64,000 nucleotides of DNA, from NCBI RefSeq assembly GCF_901709675.1, contig NC_051103.1, positions 7,549,501 to 7,613,500 of the forward strand. Direction: 5' to 3'. The position numbers and the translations under genes were made by a program. The notes under the pieces were generated by a model that saw only the letters and a list, made by a program, of their open reading frames with translations, had not been told where the DNA came from and did no database searches. The number at the start of each line of letters is the position of its first letter. Position 1 is the stretch's first letter. Below, piece after piece: positions 19,601 through 43,500 of the stretch. Source of the DNA: Syngnathus acus. Lineage: Eukaryota > Chordata > Actinopteri > Syngnathiformes > Syngnathidae.

Positions 19601-22600
19601 AAAAGCTCTGGGCTTACTTTACAAGCCAGATTGTGTGAAGTGTTCTTTCGACAGAGACCAGTACGTTTCCTTTTTGGTTTTCTTCCAAGGTTCATTAGGT
19701 ATAAACTGTGTGTGTGACAGCAGGATGGCAAAGTCAGGGCAAAATTGAGGGTGAGAGACAACGGCAATGTAAGAGCGAGAGAGAGAGAGAGAGAGAGGTC
19801 TAAAAATAACAGCCATCTCATACTTGTTTGATTGTAAGAAGGAAAGCGCTATTGAGACCATGTTCCTGTTTAGTCACGAAGATCTGACGTAGGGCCTGAA
19901 GAACTTTACACCACAACAGTGGATTGTTTACATAAAATACTTCCTGAGTCTAATATGGCCAAGAAAAGAGAACATGTAAAAACATTCAGTCTTATCACAG
20001 TTGGGAGAAATTTGGAAAAGGTTTTGTATTTCAAATGATGTACTATTTTTTGGAGCACCCTTGTGGGGTACCAATGCAACCACAGTGGGACCTCAAAGAC
20101 TTGGCACACTGGTTTACTGACAATATGTGCTTTTGTGGCAAAAGGACTGGGACTAAAAAGGTTTTCCAAACAATTCTTGACTTTGTCTAAAAACTACTGA
20201 TCAACACTGTGTGACACTCATGTGATGGCAAATCAAAGTTAATTTTTCGCACTATACCATGACAAGCTAAACTGAAAGTTGGTAAGAATGTGGACTGGTT
20301 CATCATCACATGATTTTTAAGAAAAATAATTATCATGAAAAAATAATCAGTGAACCAGAAATGTTAAATGTCTGGACTGTGATTGTCTTGTGCATTGAAC
20401 GAGTGTCTTATACAAACTACTTTTTCATTTCTGGACTTTTCCCCACAAGTCAGACACAGATGAGTCATACTCCCAAGATGTGGTTAGACTAAAACATAAT
20501 CACATTTGTTCTCCTCATGATTCAATTGTTCATGTGATTTTGGTGCTAAACACTTAAAAGGGCACTCAAATGTCTATTTGATAATTAAAACAACCTTCAA
20601 AAGTCATTTTTTCCCCCACTGCTTAACAAATGAGACTTACTTTGGTACATCAACAAGTCAGATGACTGGTGTCCATGATGTTGTAAATATTTAAGATAGT
20701 TTGGCACTCTGACTGCTCATTTTGTTTGATAGTTTCGTGGTGTGCTTTATTTTAGAATATTATTAATTATTCGCCCCTCGTGAGCCCAATTCTCCAATGT
20801 GTATATTTTAGTAGTGGTCCAATCCAGTTTTTTGTTTGGGTGTTGCCATAGTACGGAGTCATTTTATTTATTTGTTCAAACTTTCCTGGTTGCAATAGTT
20901 TTGGTATGTGTTGTTAATCCTTCCAGGTGCCCAGTGTGTTAGTCATTCCTTCATTTTTGCCAGATTTTTTTTTTTTTTTACTTCATGACTTCCTCACCTT
21001 TGTTGATTGTGTGATGAACCAGATGTAGGTGTAGTTCAATTTCACTTCAAATAGTAGGACATTTTCATTTTGCAATCACAAGTGGCATTGCTCCAGATTC
21101 ACTTCAGTGCAAAAAGTCTTTTGACTTGCTGCATTGACCAATGTCAATAATCCAAAAATGTGTTGGCCCTAAAAAAAAATACTTCCCTCTTTTGGGGACT
21201 TAGCATTCCTGCATTGTTAAAGTGTCGGGCACAAACACAAACAGAAGTTGAGGAAACCTCTTTTGAAATCTCACCCTAAATGCCAAGCTCCTCCATTGTT
21301 ATTGAGAAGACTAACATGAGGTGTCCATGGAAACAGCCACTGTCATGCTACTCTGGGTCCATGTCACTGTTAGTCAAGTGTAGGGAAATGGACATAATAT
21401 AGGTCAAGGGGATGGAAGCAGGGCAATTGTCAAAATCAGAAGTATTACTCCGAGAAAACCCTTGCAGGCACGGGAGGAACATGCAAACGACATATTTGCA
21501 TACGTGCATTTGTTTATATTTGTGTATGTAGCGACATGAAAGTACATGAGAAGAATGACGACCCTGAACCAAAGTATGCGGTGAACGCAACCTCCAGGGC
21601 TCGCCAACAATTGCAAGCTGTGTCTTGCAGGGAAAAAGCGAAAAGGAGTCAACGCTCCACAGCTTCCTCACTTGAGCATGTCTGCAACCTTGGAAACAGT
21701 TCATGAAATCTTTATTTTGTGTTAGATTCATGGATGCATAAGAACAAAGTTGCCCTGTTTAAGTCCACATGATAAGTGGATGCAAACTGCCTTAGTCGGT
21801 CGGAGTCAACACACTGGAGGTCAGCACCATCTTTTTTTGAAAACTACACCAGAAGTGGAGAGAAAATTTATCTACAGACGTTGGGGGGGTTATCTGGAAG
21901 TAAAATATTTGTTATGTTACCATGGCGCTGATGCTGATGTGTCTCATTGGCACTGATCTAATATGCCGCATTTAGACTTCTTTCCTACCGCGGCTGCAAA
22001 GTAACTACAGAGAAACTGGAAAACAAACGCAGGTGTGTCGGGCGAAGGAATGAAGGGAATTTGAACAAAAAGAACAGCAGACAGAAGTAAAAAAAAAAAA
22101 GAATGTATTAAAGCCAAGAGGGAGAAAGCACGCTAGCATGCAACACCAGAGCGGGTGACTCATCCGTTGCTCCCCCCCCGCCGCCGAGGGGGAGCTGTGG
22201 CATGCCATCACTTTATATAGCAATCTTGCTCTCTCTGCTTCCAAGTCTCTGATTGAAGGGAACTACTGGAAAATAAGGAGAGGAATAGTCAGTTCCCTCC
22301 CAAGATTTTTATGCTGCTGCGTGTGACCACCACACGCTTTCCCATGGTACTCTCTTGAGAAATGGACAAAGCCATGACAAATACCCAACTATTTTCTCCT
22401 GGGATTAGGCTTGAACTACAACTACAAAGTGATTTAAAAATATATGTAAAAGTAAATATGCAAGTGAACCAAATAAAAACCCATTATATATTCAATTTAT
22501 GGTTGGTTGAACTACAACTACAAAGTGATCTAAAAGTAGGTATGTAAAAGTGAACCAAATCAAATATATATATTCAATTTCAAATCTAATCCAAAACAAT

Positions 22601-25600
22601 GGACAACTTTAAAATACAAGGATGATCTCGTCTTTAAGAAACCAAGCTGTTTCATGTCAGCCTACAATTCCATGACCACTTGGCAAACTATGAAGTCATT
22701 GCACATGAGTTGTGAAGTTAAGAAAAAAGAAAGCGACTGAATGGGTTGATTTAGTTGGCCTGTATAAAATGGAAATATGCTGTCCCCGTTTGCCTCTTGA
22801 ACCGCATTCAGTTCCTCTTTACATCACCGCTTAAGTCATGACAAAACTGAGAAGTCATGTTTTCCTGGATTTACTGGAAAATCCCTCAATTTGAGCGTGC
22901 GTATGAGAGATTGTTTTGTGTCATGGAATGCAGGTATACTACTGTACATGCACACACACACACACACACACTCACAAAGACATCTGGCGAGTTCATGGTA
23001 GCTTAAAGAGGAAAAGAGTAACACAGAGAGGTGTGTTATGACGGGATTCCTGATGAGAGCTTGCAGTGTGGGCTCAGGCTAGAAAGCTTCCATAGAGTGT
23101 ACAAATACACTCACTCACTCACTCACACACAAGTTGCACACAGAAATCATCACTTGCAGAAAAAGGAGATTCATTGTTTGAGTTGATGTGACTTTTTAGT
23201 TGTTGTTTTTTTTTTAAAACCAAAATGTCGACTTGAAAGAGTGGAGGAACACATGGCCACAGATGGCAGAAAAGCATGCCTGGAAATTATTGTTGTAGCA
23301 AAGTCCCCACACTGATTAAATACCACAATGACTCATTGGACTCAAGGCCAACATGAAAATGTCTTTCTTGGGACACATCAAATGCATTTATTCCATGTTT
23401 GCTCCAAAAGGCAGTCAGGCAGTTTTAACTTGCCTTTTTTTTTTTTAAAAATTCTGTTATTTTTTATATTTGGTTTGATTGATTTCATATATACTTTTTT
23501 TTTTCTATTAGTTTCAGTATTTTAATATAAGGTATTTCTGTTGTGCAAGATTTAAAATGAATAAGGTCACAATAAGGTTACAGTATTGCGTAATTGGAAA
23601 TTAGACAAAAGATAGCATTAGGTAGGTTGGCCGGTAGGAGATTGGCACAATTGTACCTGAATAAAATTAACCCTTCACATGTCAAAATATGCAGATATGG
23701 AGACAGTTGGAATGAAAACAAAAGACATGGATTCGTCTGAAAGGCTGTTGTGGGTGGGGAGAGGAGGATGGATACTGTCACCATGAAAGAAAAATGCTGC
23801 GTGGTGCTGATCACATCATCCAGCTGATCTCAGCAACTCACTCGCAAACTTTGTCGCACACATTGTTGGCTTTGAGAAGAAATGCACTTGTGCTTGACAT
23901 GAAAACTCATCTTTACTTTCATTGTTTGATTCAGGCTTATTTAAGAAATATGAGTAGACACAAGTGGCATGTTTTGCTCCTTTTCTGTTACTATAGTCAT
24001 TTTCCTCAGGTCTCCTAGTTTGACTGCAAATCATAAATGTTGTTTTTTTGCTAGCATAAAAGAGCTGCTTCTGCAGACAATTAAATAAACACACCAGCGC
24101 ATACCTCATTTGTCTATTTTCCATGGCTCAGAGTGTGTACCTTCCTGCCTTGCCTGTCTTTGGCAAAGCAGCTTTGTGGAGAACAATGTCCCATTAAATT
24201 AGTCGGGGAAGTCAACACACGGCGAATGCTTGAACTTTCTCAGATGCTCTCCACACGACATTTCAATGCACAAATGTAAAGGTTGACTCCTTCTCAGTTT
24301 AACAAACAACCACTGTCAGCTGGCGAAATGAAAAAACAGTCAAGTATGACTCATTTAAAGCAGGAAGTCAGCTCTGTTTTTTTTCTCATTTTTTTGTTGC
24401 TGTTGCAAAAACATGTTCTATACGCCTTTACTAGTCCAAACATGGATTCGGATTAGTTTTGCGGAGTACGAATAAAGCAGAAAGTTAAATTCTTTCTTCT
24501 GGCTTCTAATTGGTTAAGATGACTTCCAATTACAAGTTAAAGTGCCAACAAATATTGTGGGCACGTGGAAAGACATTTTGACCCCATCGTTCAAGCAATG
24601 AAGAAAACCCACTGACATTTCAATAAGACCTAGCAAGAATTTCAGCCCGGCAAATATTTTCCATTTTCCTTTCAACGCAGCTGGTCAGGAAAGCCGGGAT
24701 TCCTCTTTCAAGGTCAAGTTTACCCAAGACACTGCAATACAATACCTTCATAAAACCGCCATCAAGTCTCACCAGAAAACAATGGAATCCAGACCCCCTC
24801 CACTTTGCGCCCCACCCTCATCTCCCTCGCCTTCAGCCTTTTGATGCTATCATCTTCCTGCTAAGCAAATTTCCACCTCTCTGAAGCATCATCCAATTTG
24901 TGCTGGGACTTGCTTCATGCGACAGGAGAGCGGCATATCTTCCTGTGTCTTTTGTCCGGGTTCCTGTTTTGTTCAACTAAAGGAAAACACACAACATGCA
25001 CAAGTGTCGCCTTACGCGAGCGAGCACATCCACCTTCAAGATTGACCATGATGGAAAAAGGAAGTCCCCCCCCCCCCCCCACCCCTTACATGGCTTTTCC
25101 ATCCCTTCATTAACAATCCATAGTTCATTGTATTCCAAAGGTGAAGGGTCACCCAAAAGGAAAATGCCTGTGGAAAAGTGAGAAAGATGGCTGGCTGATT
25201 GATGGGCCAAGTCAATGAAGGCGATGGGAGAAAGAAAAGAAAAACAAGAGGTGCCGTGAAATGTTTCGCCAGTGTGAATTCGGATTAGATTGCAAGTGGG
25301 GATTTCAAACTCGAGGCCCGGGGGCCAGATACGGCCTGCCACATCAATTTATGCGGCCCGCAAAGACAAATTGTGCATCGACTTTATGTGTCAATAATAA
25401 AATTACAAATTGTCTTCACTTTAAAACAAATTGAGATATTACTAGCAATCTTTGTTAGCTATTCATCTGTTCATTATACTGTATATTATAATAAAAGGCG
25501 TTGACAGTCATCATGGCCCTAAATAAAAACATTGCACAATGTGAATTTTGGTGTTTTATCTTTATTGCAAGTGAGCCTCTAAAACCCTAGTGGGGAAATT

Positions 25601-26732
25601 ACTAGCCTTTTTGCACAACATGCATAGACAAGTAACATTAGTCACTCCATATATTAATGTGAGCAGTGGGGAATGCTTATGGGTGATGATGTTTGTGCAC
25701 AACCCATGTTTCCATCGCCTCACCTTTGTCAACGTTAACGTGCATTCCTCTCTGTAATATGTCCCCCCTCTGGCATGACTGAGATGAAGTCTGAAAGTCT
25801 TTTCTGTCAAATGTGACCTCTCTGTTTAGCATTCGATACTGTGCTCTAAATCTGTCATTAAATTCATATTCACATTTTGGTCATCTTCTCCACAGGATGA
25901 AGTCAAAGTTCCCTCCAAACTCAACGTTTCCAAGTCCATGAGGGTGTCTGAAGGTGTATCAGGAAGCAGAGGAGGAAGTATGCTAGAGCTTAAGGAAGCG
26001 ACGGAGGAACCCGGAGAGGAGGGGGAAGAGGGAGAGAAGGAAAACAAACCTACAATAGACCTTTCCTCGGATGAGGAAGGAGTGGACATTGAAGACGTCC
26101 TTTACGAGACCCGTGCCGAACGTATCAAGCGCAGCAGCCTGCAGCGTGTCCAAACTCTCAAGACCGTATTCTCCAAGGAGAAAATGGATAAGACCAAGGC
26201 AAGGACCAAGCAGAACTTGGAGAAGACAAAGCAGATGACAAAGGCAAATCTGGAGAAGACCAAACAGAAAACTATGGAGAACATTGAGAATACAAAGCAA
26301 AAGGCGAAGGATAACCTGGAGAAGACCAAACATAACATTGAGAAGAAGATGGGAAAGCTTGGCACTCGCATGACCGTCAATCCGGAACGCAAGCAGAAGC
26401 TCCAGGTATCCCGTACCAAGATGCAGAAAGCCTTCACGCCGGACCACGTGGTCTACGCCCGTTCCAAGACTGCCGTCTACAAGGTGCCCCCCTTCACCTT
26501 CCATGTCAAGAAAGTCCGCGACGGTGCCGTTGAGGTCGTCCAAGGCACTGAAATGGTGGAGGTCTCCCAGAATGCTGAGAACTTCAATGAAGTGGATGAA
26601 GAAGTGGAGGGAGGTGGCGTGGAGCTCGACATGGAGATGATGAATGGCGGAGATGATGAAGATGAAGACGAAGAGGAGGAAAGCCATGATGTGATGGAGG
26701 ATAACGATGAGAAAGACAGAGACAGCGACTAG
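16633..26732 (+). CDS. cavin1: Caveolae-associated protein 1 / PTRF (complete, 2 coding exons)
   Basis: Cavin1 is a trimeric coat protein needed to form caveolae with caveolin at the plasma membrane; it was first described as an RNA polymerase I transcript-release factor. Exon 1 is 16633-17169 and exon 2 is 25896-26732, joined CAG|GTGGGT to CCACAG|GAT: 1374 nt, 457 residues (human 390). Seen: an acidic N terminus; the HR1 coiled-coil from about residue 70 (LLDKIIGAVDQIQQTQ, NSVNKMMEKVRKVSVNVK, LLKRRNFKVMIYQ); a lysine-rich region; then 11-residue units built on NLEKTKQ (about 274-335), the undecad repeats of cavin1; a conserved VVYARSKTAVYKVPPFTF stretch; and a tail almost wholly Asp/Glu (last ~40 residues). 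Two exons with one large intron is the usual cavin gene plan. Teleosts may have two cavin1 copies; I cannot say which this is. Confidence 0.96.
18312..18391. repeat. (GGGA)n microsatellite
   Basis: About 20 GGGA units with GGAC interruptions. The G-rich strand could form G-quadruplexes. Glycine/glutamate-rich frames across it are artefacts of the repeat. Confidence 0.95.
19776..19797. repeat. (GA)n microsatellite
   Basis: Uninterrupted GA dinucleotides in the cavin1 intron. Confidence 0.9.
22409..22585. repeat. Local tandem duplication, ~97-bp unit
   Basis: The word TTGAACTACAACTACAAAGT occurs near 22410 and again near 22507. Both are followed by the same order of landmarks (GTGAACCAAAT, then ATATTCAATTT), with the second copy shortened by small deletions. 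Confidence 0.8.
22950..22972. repeat. (CA)n microsatellite
   Basis: Run of CA dinucleotides within the cavin1 intron. Confidence 0.85.
25315..25440 (-). mobile_element. Partial copy of the hAT-type MITE seen in rfng intron 1
   Basis: Read against the reverse complement of 4580-4710, this stretch shares GCGGCCCGCAAAGACAAATT-type sequence, GTGCATC, TGTGTCA and AATTGTCTTCACTTT in the same order. No clear target duplication was found, so ends are approximate. Confidence 0.7.
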
Positions 26733-34582
<7,850 letters not shown>

Positions 34583-34979
34583 ACGGGACGCATCCTATCC
34601 ACGATCTTTCTTTGGCGCAAATGTATCTTCATAATGGTCAGGTATTCAACAAACATCCATACCTCAGATTCTGACAGCAACTTGTCCGTCTCTAACCTGG
34701 GGCAGCAGTATTGGTGCCTTTTTTTCAATCCACATTTGCATTCAAATGTTCCTCACTGGCTTTTATCAGGTCGATGGCAGTTCTGAAGCGCAGTACGACA
34801 GTTTACATTTCAGTCAGTATTTTTGTAAATTCAATCTATAAAGCACACAATGTAAGCAAATCCAGCTGCGGGTGGACCGAAGCCTATCCAAGCTGACTTC
34901 TATATATCCTGGACTAATTGTGTCATACATAAACAATGATTCACACTCAGATTTACACAAATCTTGAGTCTTCAATTAC

Positions 34980-35097
34980 CTGTGAGGGAGGAAGTGTCCG
35001 GAGAAAACCAACACAGACGAGCAAACGACACGGGATGGCTGGAGCTCCCATTCCAACTGTGAGGCGGATGTGCTAACCACTAGCACACTGTGCTGCC
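34980..35097 (+). repeat. Dispersed fish repeat fragment
   Basis: Contains GGAGAAAACCAACACAGACG and CTGTGAGGCGGATGTGC followed by TAACCACTAG. It shares its core with the copy near 16046-16110 in opposite orientation. Confidence 0.55.
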
Positions 35098-36606
35098 CAA
35101 AAGTGTTCATTTTCCTGAAATTATTTCCAGTAAATGTCTTTTTAAACGGGAATCATTCTCATGCAAAATTGTAAGTGCCGAAATGGACTCCATTACAGCG
35201 TGCTGTCGAGAAATTGATTTACAATTGTGCAACTATATGACATGTATATAATTAACAAACATTTTCATCCAAACTACTAATGGATATGGATACATATGAA
35301 CATGCACTTGTTGGACATTAATATGCATACATATTGTATATATGCATACTTATACATAAATATTAGATATATACAGCAGCTCTCAAAACTCTACACCCCC
35401 CCTGTTCAAATGCCAGGTTTCATACAGTCTAAGCTTAATTTTTTTTATAAAAATATATAATTCATATGGCAGTGCATAAGACTTTTTCTCTTTTACTACA
35501 TCATTGTTGTGACTTTCAGAATTTATTTTGTTTTTCCATTATGACCTTTCTTTAATTGGCTGGAAGAAATGACAATTTTCTACTATTTTATGTTTTGGGC
35601 TGTGGCTTCAATTTGATATAATATAGTTTAATGTATGACCAAATATGGTTCCTTGCTCTATTTAGGGAAAACGAGCACTTCTTAATGATTATCTCTTACC
35701 ATGCTGCATTTCTTTTTGCATCACGTGGCCTCCGCAATAACCAGATTTTTAGTCTGCATTTATAATATATAAATATGAAATTTCATGCATATAATAAGAT
35801 TAATATGTACTAGCTCAATTTCAAAAAATGCAATTTATGTGCAAAATGGACACAATATTTTTGCTTATTGTGAAGGATGGGGGAAACTAAATTCTGGTCT
35901 CGAGTTTTTTTTAGGTGGCATTTGTTCTTTTTAGGGACATTCAATTTGGTTATATTGTGTTGCTTTACTGTCGCGTATAAAATGATGGGACACTTGTAGC
36001 TATTCACAGTATAGCTTAAACATAGTAAGATCAAATTACGACTAAATATGTATGAGTCCAACGCGACTTTGCGTTACTCCAGGCCACCATATATCTTTTT
36101 TGTTCTTTTCTGCAATTCAGCTTTTGTGGTGTATTCCAAATGGATAAATAAATGCCACTGTGGTATTATAAAGGCAAAATCATAAATACTGTCACGGTCT
36201 ATATCAAAAGCTGCCTGGCGAGTTGAATGAAATGTTGCCTTTGGTGCTGGGACTGTAGCCTTGAATGTGAAAATTATTTTTTTTATGATACATTATGAAA
36301 CCTGAGAAAATGCAAATGCTTGAGCAATCATACCACCTAAAGTGTTTAATTTTGCTAAATAAAACCTTTTTTTTTGTCAATGGGTGGCTGTCTGGCTGAA
36401 TACATTGTAGTTGTCTGTAATCTATTAGGAAATATTTTAGGTCGTATTTGCCAAGATGTGTCCGTGTTTTGGGAGACAATAAAAGCTCAACGAAGGGATA
36501 GCAGACACCATTGTCTTGGTTGTAATGAAATAAAATGATTTTAAAGGTGTTATGGTTATAAATCCTTCCATTTGACATTTTATTCACTCAGTTGTGCTCT
36601 GTATCA

Positions 36607-37160
36607 GCGGTCCCCAACCTTTTTCGCGCCACGGACCGGTTACATGTCAAACAATATTTTCACGGACCGGCCTTTATATAAATAAATGTATAAATACGAT
36701 GGAATAAAACGATACGACTGGCATAAAAACAAATACAAAGGGTATAAGAATAAAACTCACCATGAAGTATCTGCTCCGTAGTTTTGTTTTGGTAGCCGAA
36801 GAAAACCCCGTTGGAAAGGGAAGCAGGGTTTTCAGTGCTTTTGAGGCGAGCTCGGGATATTCTGCCTTGAATTCAGCTTTCTTGGAAATTGTAGCCTCTT
36901 CTTCCCAAAGAAGCTTTCCAAACATCTCTTTTTCTTACTCATTTTTGCTAGCTTCGGGACGGGACCGGGACGAACGTCTTGACTTGAATTCACCTGGGTC
37001 AAGAGACACAGGTGCGCCGACGGATGTAATTAGGAGAGAATCCCCAATTTTTTTTATATTTTTCAAAATAAAATCTTACTCATTTTTGCTAACTTTGCGG
37101 GCTCGACTGGGGAAACATGTCATGTGACCGGGACGAGCGTCTTGACCTGAATTAATTGAT
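36607..37160. mobile_element. hAT-like transposon remnant, ends uncertain
   Basis: Begins CAGCGGTCCCCAACCTTTTT then CGCCACGGACCGG, a terminal sequence I recognise from vertebrate hAT-derived repeats, with a second CACGGACCGG nearby. Downstream, a block (CTCATTTTTGCTA...GGGACGA(A/G)CGTCTTGAC) occurs twice, near 36938-36990 and 37078-37146. No matching right terminus or transposase frame was found, so it is likely truncated. Confidence 0.6.
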
Positions 37161-38121
37161 CGTCGACCATATATAATATATATATTTATAAAAAAAAAAA
37201 ATCTGAACAGCAAAGCTTTTATTTTTACACTAATTTTCGTTTTAAAAGAGGGGAAAAAGATTTCAAGAAATCTATTAAAGCAAAACAGTTGGAACTGGAC
37301 TGTACCATTCTTTATTTTAGTACAAAATGTGCCATGTAGGCGTCAAACGTGAGAATTTGTACAGGAACAACAACAACATAAAAAGATTTTCACACTTTCT
37401 GGAGTTTAAATGAATCAAATCAATCTAAATGTCAATACAATTCAGGTACACCCCTTAAGACTGAACTAAAAATCTGATCTCTTATGTTTGAATAATAAAA
37501 AATAAAAAATTCAGTAATTCTCGAAGAGACAAGCCACTTTTTTAAAATGGCAGCTTTACAATGATTTTCCCAGATTAGTAAAATAAGTATACTTTTTAAA
37601 ATACTGTAAAGAACAAGAAAACAATGAGATGATTTCGAAACTGCTTTTGATGTTTAGGGAGACAGTACCTGTTCACCTGTTCATTATTCCATTCAGCATA
37701 CAGGAAGTAAAACAAAATGAAACTACGTTCAAGTTATACTGTTAGAGGAAATAAAAAAGAATGTCCATTATAATTTTCAGAAATACAGTCAAGTTTAGAA
37801 AAGCAAATTTGGCATTCCTCCTTGTGCCTGAATGGCAGCTTCTATATATATATATGTATATATATTTTTTTTTTTATCAAATGACAAGAATGCTACATAG
37901 CGGTTTCTAATAGCTGGTCTTAAAGGAGAATTCAAAATTGTAAAATGACTAAAAAGCACCAAAACACGCTGTTTTACTTTCAGCTATGAGACTCATGATG
38001 AGATAAATGTCATTGAATATTGTTGATTGGAGGTTATTCAATTCCTTACTATATTTTACAGTGTTTTGTGACTTTAATAAAAAAAATTAAAGAAAGAAAA
38101 AAAAAAAAAAAAACATGTTTA

Positions 38122-40543
<2,422 letters not shown>

Positions 40544-43500
40544 GTTGACTGGTGTAGCCGAACTTCAACAAACTTCGTGTGACTTTATTCGTTTCAATTT
40601 GGGTAGAGTGTCACGATCAGTAATTGTAGTTCATTTCCTTGCCCGGCAGCCGGTTTACGGTTTGTGCATTTATGAGAGCTCTTTTGTTTCCGCCTTCTGT
40701 GTTTACGGTGGCCCGGCCGAAAGGCATCATGGGAAGTGTAGTTTACCCAGCTCGAATCAAACACACCTTGACGTTGAATTGTGATGCATGTTGTCTCCAA
40801 GAAACCAATGTAGCCTACTTGAGAAAGATTCCAATCTCTGACAGGAAATGTTTTAATGATCAGTTTTTGTATAATTTTGGAGCAACATGTGACGTAAGAT
40901 AAATGCACACGTAAACCTCATTATGTTGTTATGAACAAATGCATAGTGTCAACTGTGTGTATTCGTTATCTCTGTGAAATTGCATTTCCAGCAGATAAGT
41001 CAAATTGTCAGCAATTACAGTGTGGTCATTTGGGTAAATGGGGTGAGATGAGTTATACGCTTCCTCAGGATGTTGTTACAACTTATCTTATTTAAGCAGT
41101 AGAAGAGGACCGTGCCAAGGCCAAAGGTACCAATTGAATATTCATGTATTAACTAAAAGTTTATTAAATTAAACACATCCCTAAAATTGACATATCTCAC
41201 CCCATTTAAACACAGAATGTCATATTTCACATTATTTTAGATTCGTTTTTTTTTATTTTGTGGAATTTTTTTTTTTAAGCACAAACATAATGTGATATCT
41301 GCAAAGGTGTATTCAGATGTGATCGTTTTTATTGAATGTTAAGTAAACAATTTATAATAATGGAAAAAGTGCCTGCTTTAGTACCAAAGCCTGATTATCA
41401 GACTTTACACACGGGTTACAAGTTGCATTACTGTCATTAAACAAAAATATTTTATTCATGATTCCCTGTGTAAATCTGTATGATATGACATTTGTTAGCT
41501 TACAAGCAGAATGAACAGATCAATAAAGCTGCCGGAATGAACGAAAAATGATGTTCAAAACACAAAGACAGGAAAGTAATTGACAATACACATGGCAGTT
41601 ACAGGAAAATAATGCGTGTAAACATCAAATAGGACTTCAAAAAATGTGATCACAAAAGAAAGAAATATACTTTAGTCATCTATTTGTATTTAGAAACAAT
41701 TGCGAACAATTCAGTTCATTACAGATCAAATAAAATGTCTAATGCAGCCTGCCATATTGAAACACAATAAGGAGCCAGTTATAGTGTAGAAAAAAAGATT
41801 AGCAGCAATTTAAAAGAAAAATTAAAACTAAATTAAAAAAAATGCGTTACATTGTTGGTGAGAAGACTAACAAGATACACCATCCCACCAACAAAGAACT
41901 AAATTTGAATTAGTTGGAGTTTTTTTTTTTTTGGTGCCACTTTTCACTTTGGGTTGCATCATTCATCCGTCAATCATTGCATTTAATCTGATTAATATCA
42001 TCCAATGTGTGTGAAATATTTGCACGGTCAGTCCGAAGACCAGCCTAGAAACCTCTAGAAAAATGACACAACTCTAAATAGGAGTCAAACAGGACAGAAA
42101 AGGTAGCCATGACTTCCAACATCCATACAATGCCCAAAACAAGTAATACAAACAAACTAAAGCCCATTCTTTGCCGTCTTTCTCCATTCACATCCTATTG
42201 ATCAAGTGTACAATCGGAAAACTCGTGATCTTAACCAGATACCATCGATCAGAACTAGGTGCGGAGCCTCGATAATACGACGACGACAAAAACGACAAAG
42301 CCATAAATGCGATTGACGTGGACTTAAACACTGAGCATCTACACAGCACGAGGATCATCTCTGGCTGGGGAGCGAAAATGGCAATGGCATGTATTCTTGG
42401 TGTTCATTACCTGAGTTACATCCCTGTTGACATTGGATTCAACAAAAAGACAAAATGACAATGTCAAGAAATTGAATGGCAGTAAAGTGTGTCAGTTTAA
42501 GCTCGGGTTTACATTTTTAACAAAGGATGACGACATTCAAGCAACTCAAGTTCCAGTTGGTGGTTTGCTAAGTGGGAGAGTTGTTTGAAATCCAGTTCAA
42601 CTCGAGTATTTGTGTTTTTCAGGGTCTCAATGTCAAAGTGCTTTCTTGTATTCCAAATCCAGGCCAGTATTGCTATGGTAACCTAATGTCGGATGGAAAT
42701 AACGGCACAAGCGGAAATTACACATCACTATACAATCTTGGGTAATGTTGACATACACAGTAACACTAGTTATTTATGCAGAAATAGAACTTGGAAAGAG
42801 ACTTACCTTTTATTGTTTGAAAAATAGAAATTCCCTCAAAAACGGAATGTGAATGCTGAGAGATGTTTACGCACCAAAAGAAAGAAGAGAAAATCAAAAG
42901 CAAAAATGCCAGTTCATAAGAAAAGCTGATTTATGTTAATATTCCAGAAAGCATTGTTGTGATATACACAAAAAAAAAAACATCCCTTCCGAATTCAAAT
43001 AGAATTGAAGAGTATTTTGGGGGACAGGACAACTTTTTGGAGATGACAACTTTTTTTTTTTTCCCCCCATACTGATAGTTTAGCATTTTTAGTTTTCTTA
43101 TTTGTCAAAAAAAAGTGTTTGGGAAGCAATCATTTTTTTAGGGTAAAAAAAAAAAAAAAATAAGACATATTTTGATGCGTTATGGCAGTGAAAGCTTCTC
43201 TCAGCATCCACACCATTAAGCACAAATCTAAAACTGCTATAAATAGTATCAAATAGTTACTATGGTAAAAACAATACAGAAAAATCTCTGGCTCACTCAG
43301 GATTTGAGATGTTCTGATATACAACACATACCTAACAGTTATTTTTTTTCTTCTTCTTCTTCTTCTCTCAGTGGCCTCAATATAAAAATAGACTTGTCAA
43401 ATCCAGTGCATTTCAAATGGATTACAGGCAAAGTGGGGTCACATTTTGGAGTGGACCCAGCAACTGATGGCAGAGGGTCCTAATGCCTTCAAGGGATTGC

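Larger units (their letters stand above)
17170..25895 (+). other. cavin1 intron 1 (8.7 kb), no further gene seen
   Basis: No coding exon with family resemblance was found on either strand. Contents include a degraded dispersed repeat near 17445-17600 (a fragment ending in a GGGCAAGGGAAAAACT word), a GGGA microsatellite, (CA)n and (GA)n runs, a local ~97-bp duplication at 22409-22585, a C-run at 25066-25080, and a relative of the rfng-intron MITE near 25315-25440. Short frames here are uneven and lack splice context. Confidence 0.6.

Noticed and set aside
21348-21731. 127-codon minus-strand frame in the cavin1 intron
   Set aside because: Overlaps a repeat-like GGCACGGGAGGAACATGCAA stretch; no recognisable protein and no splice partners.
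25983-26687. 234-codon open frame on the minus strand
   Set aside because: It is antisense to cavin1 exon 2. AAG/GAG-rich coding gives leucine-rich stop-free antisense reading; the plus strand is clearly the real gene.
36762-37127. 121-codon plus-strand frame near the hAT-like remnant
   Set aside because: Contains the duplicated repeat block and has no transposase motif.
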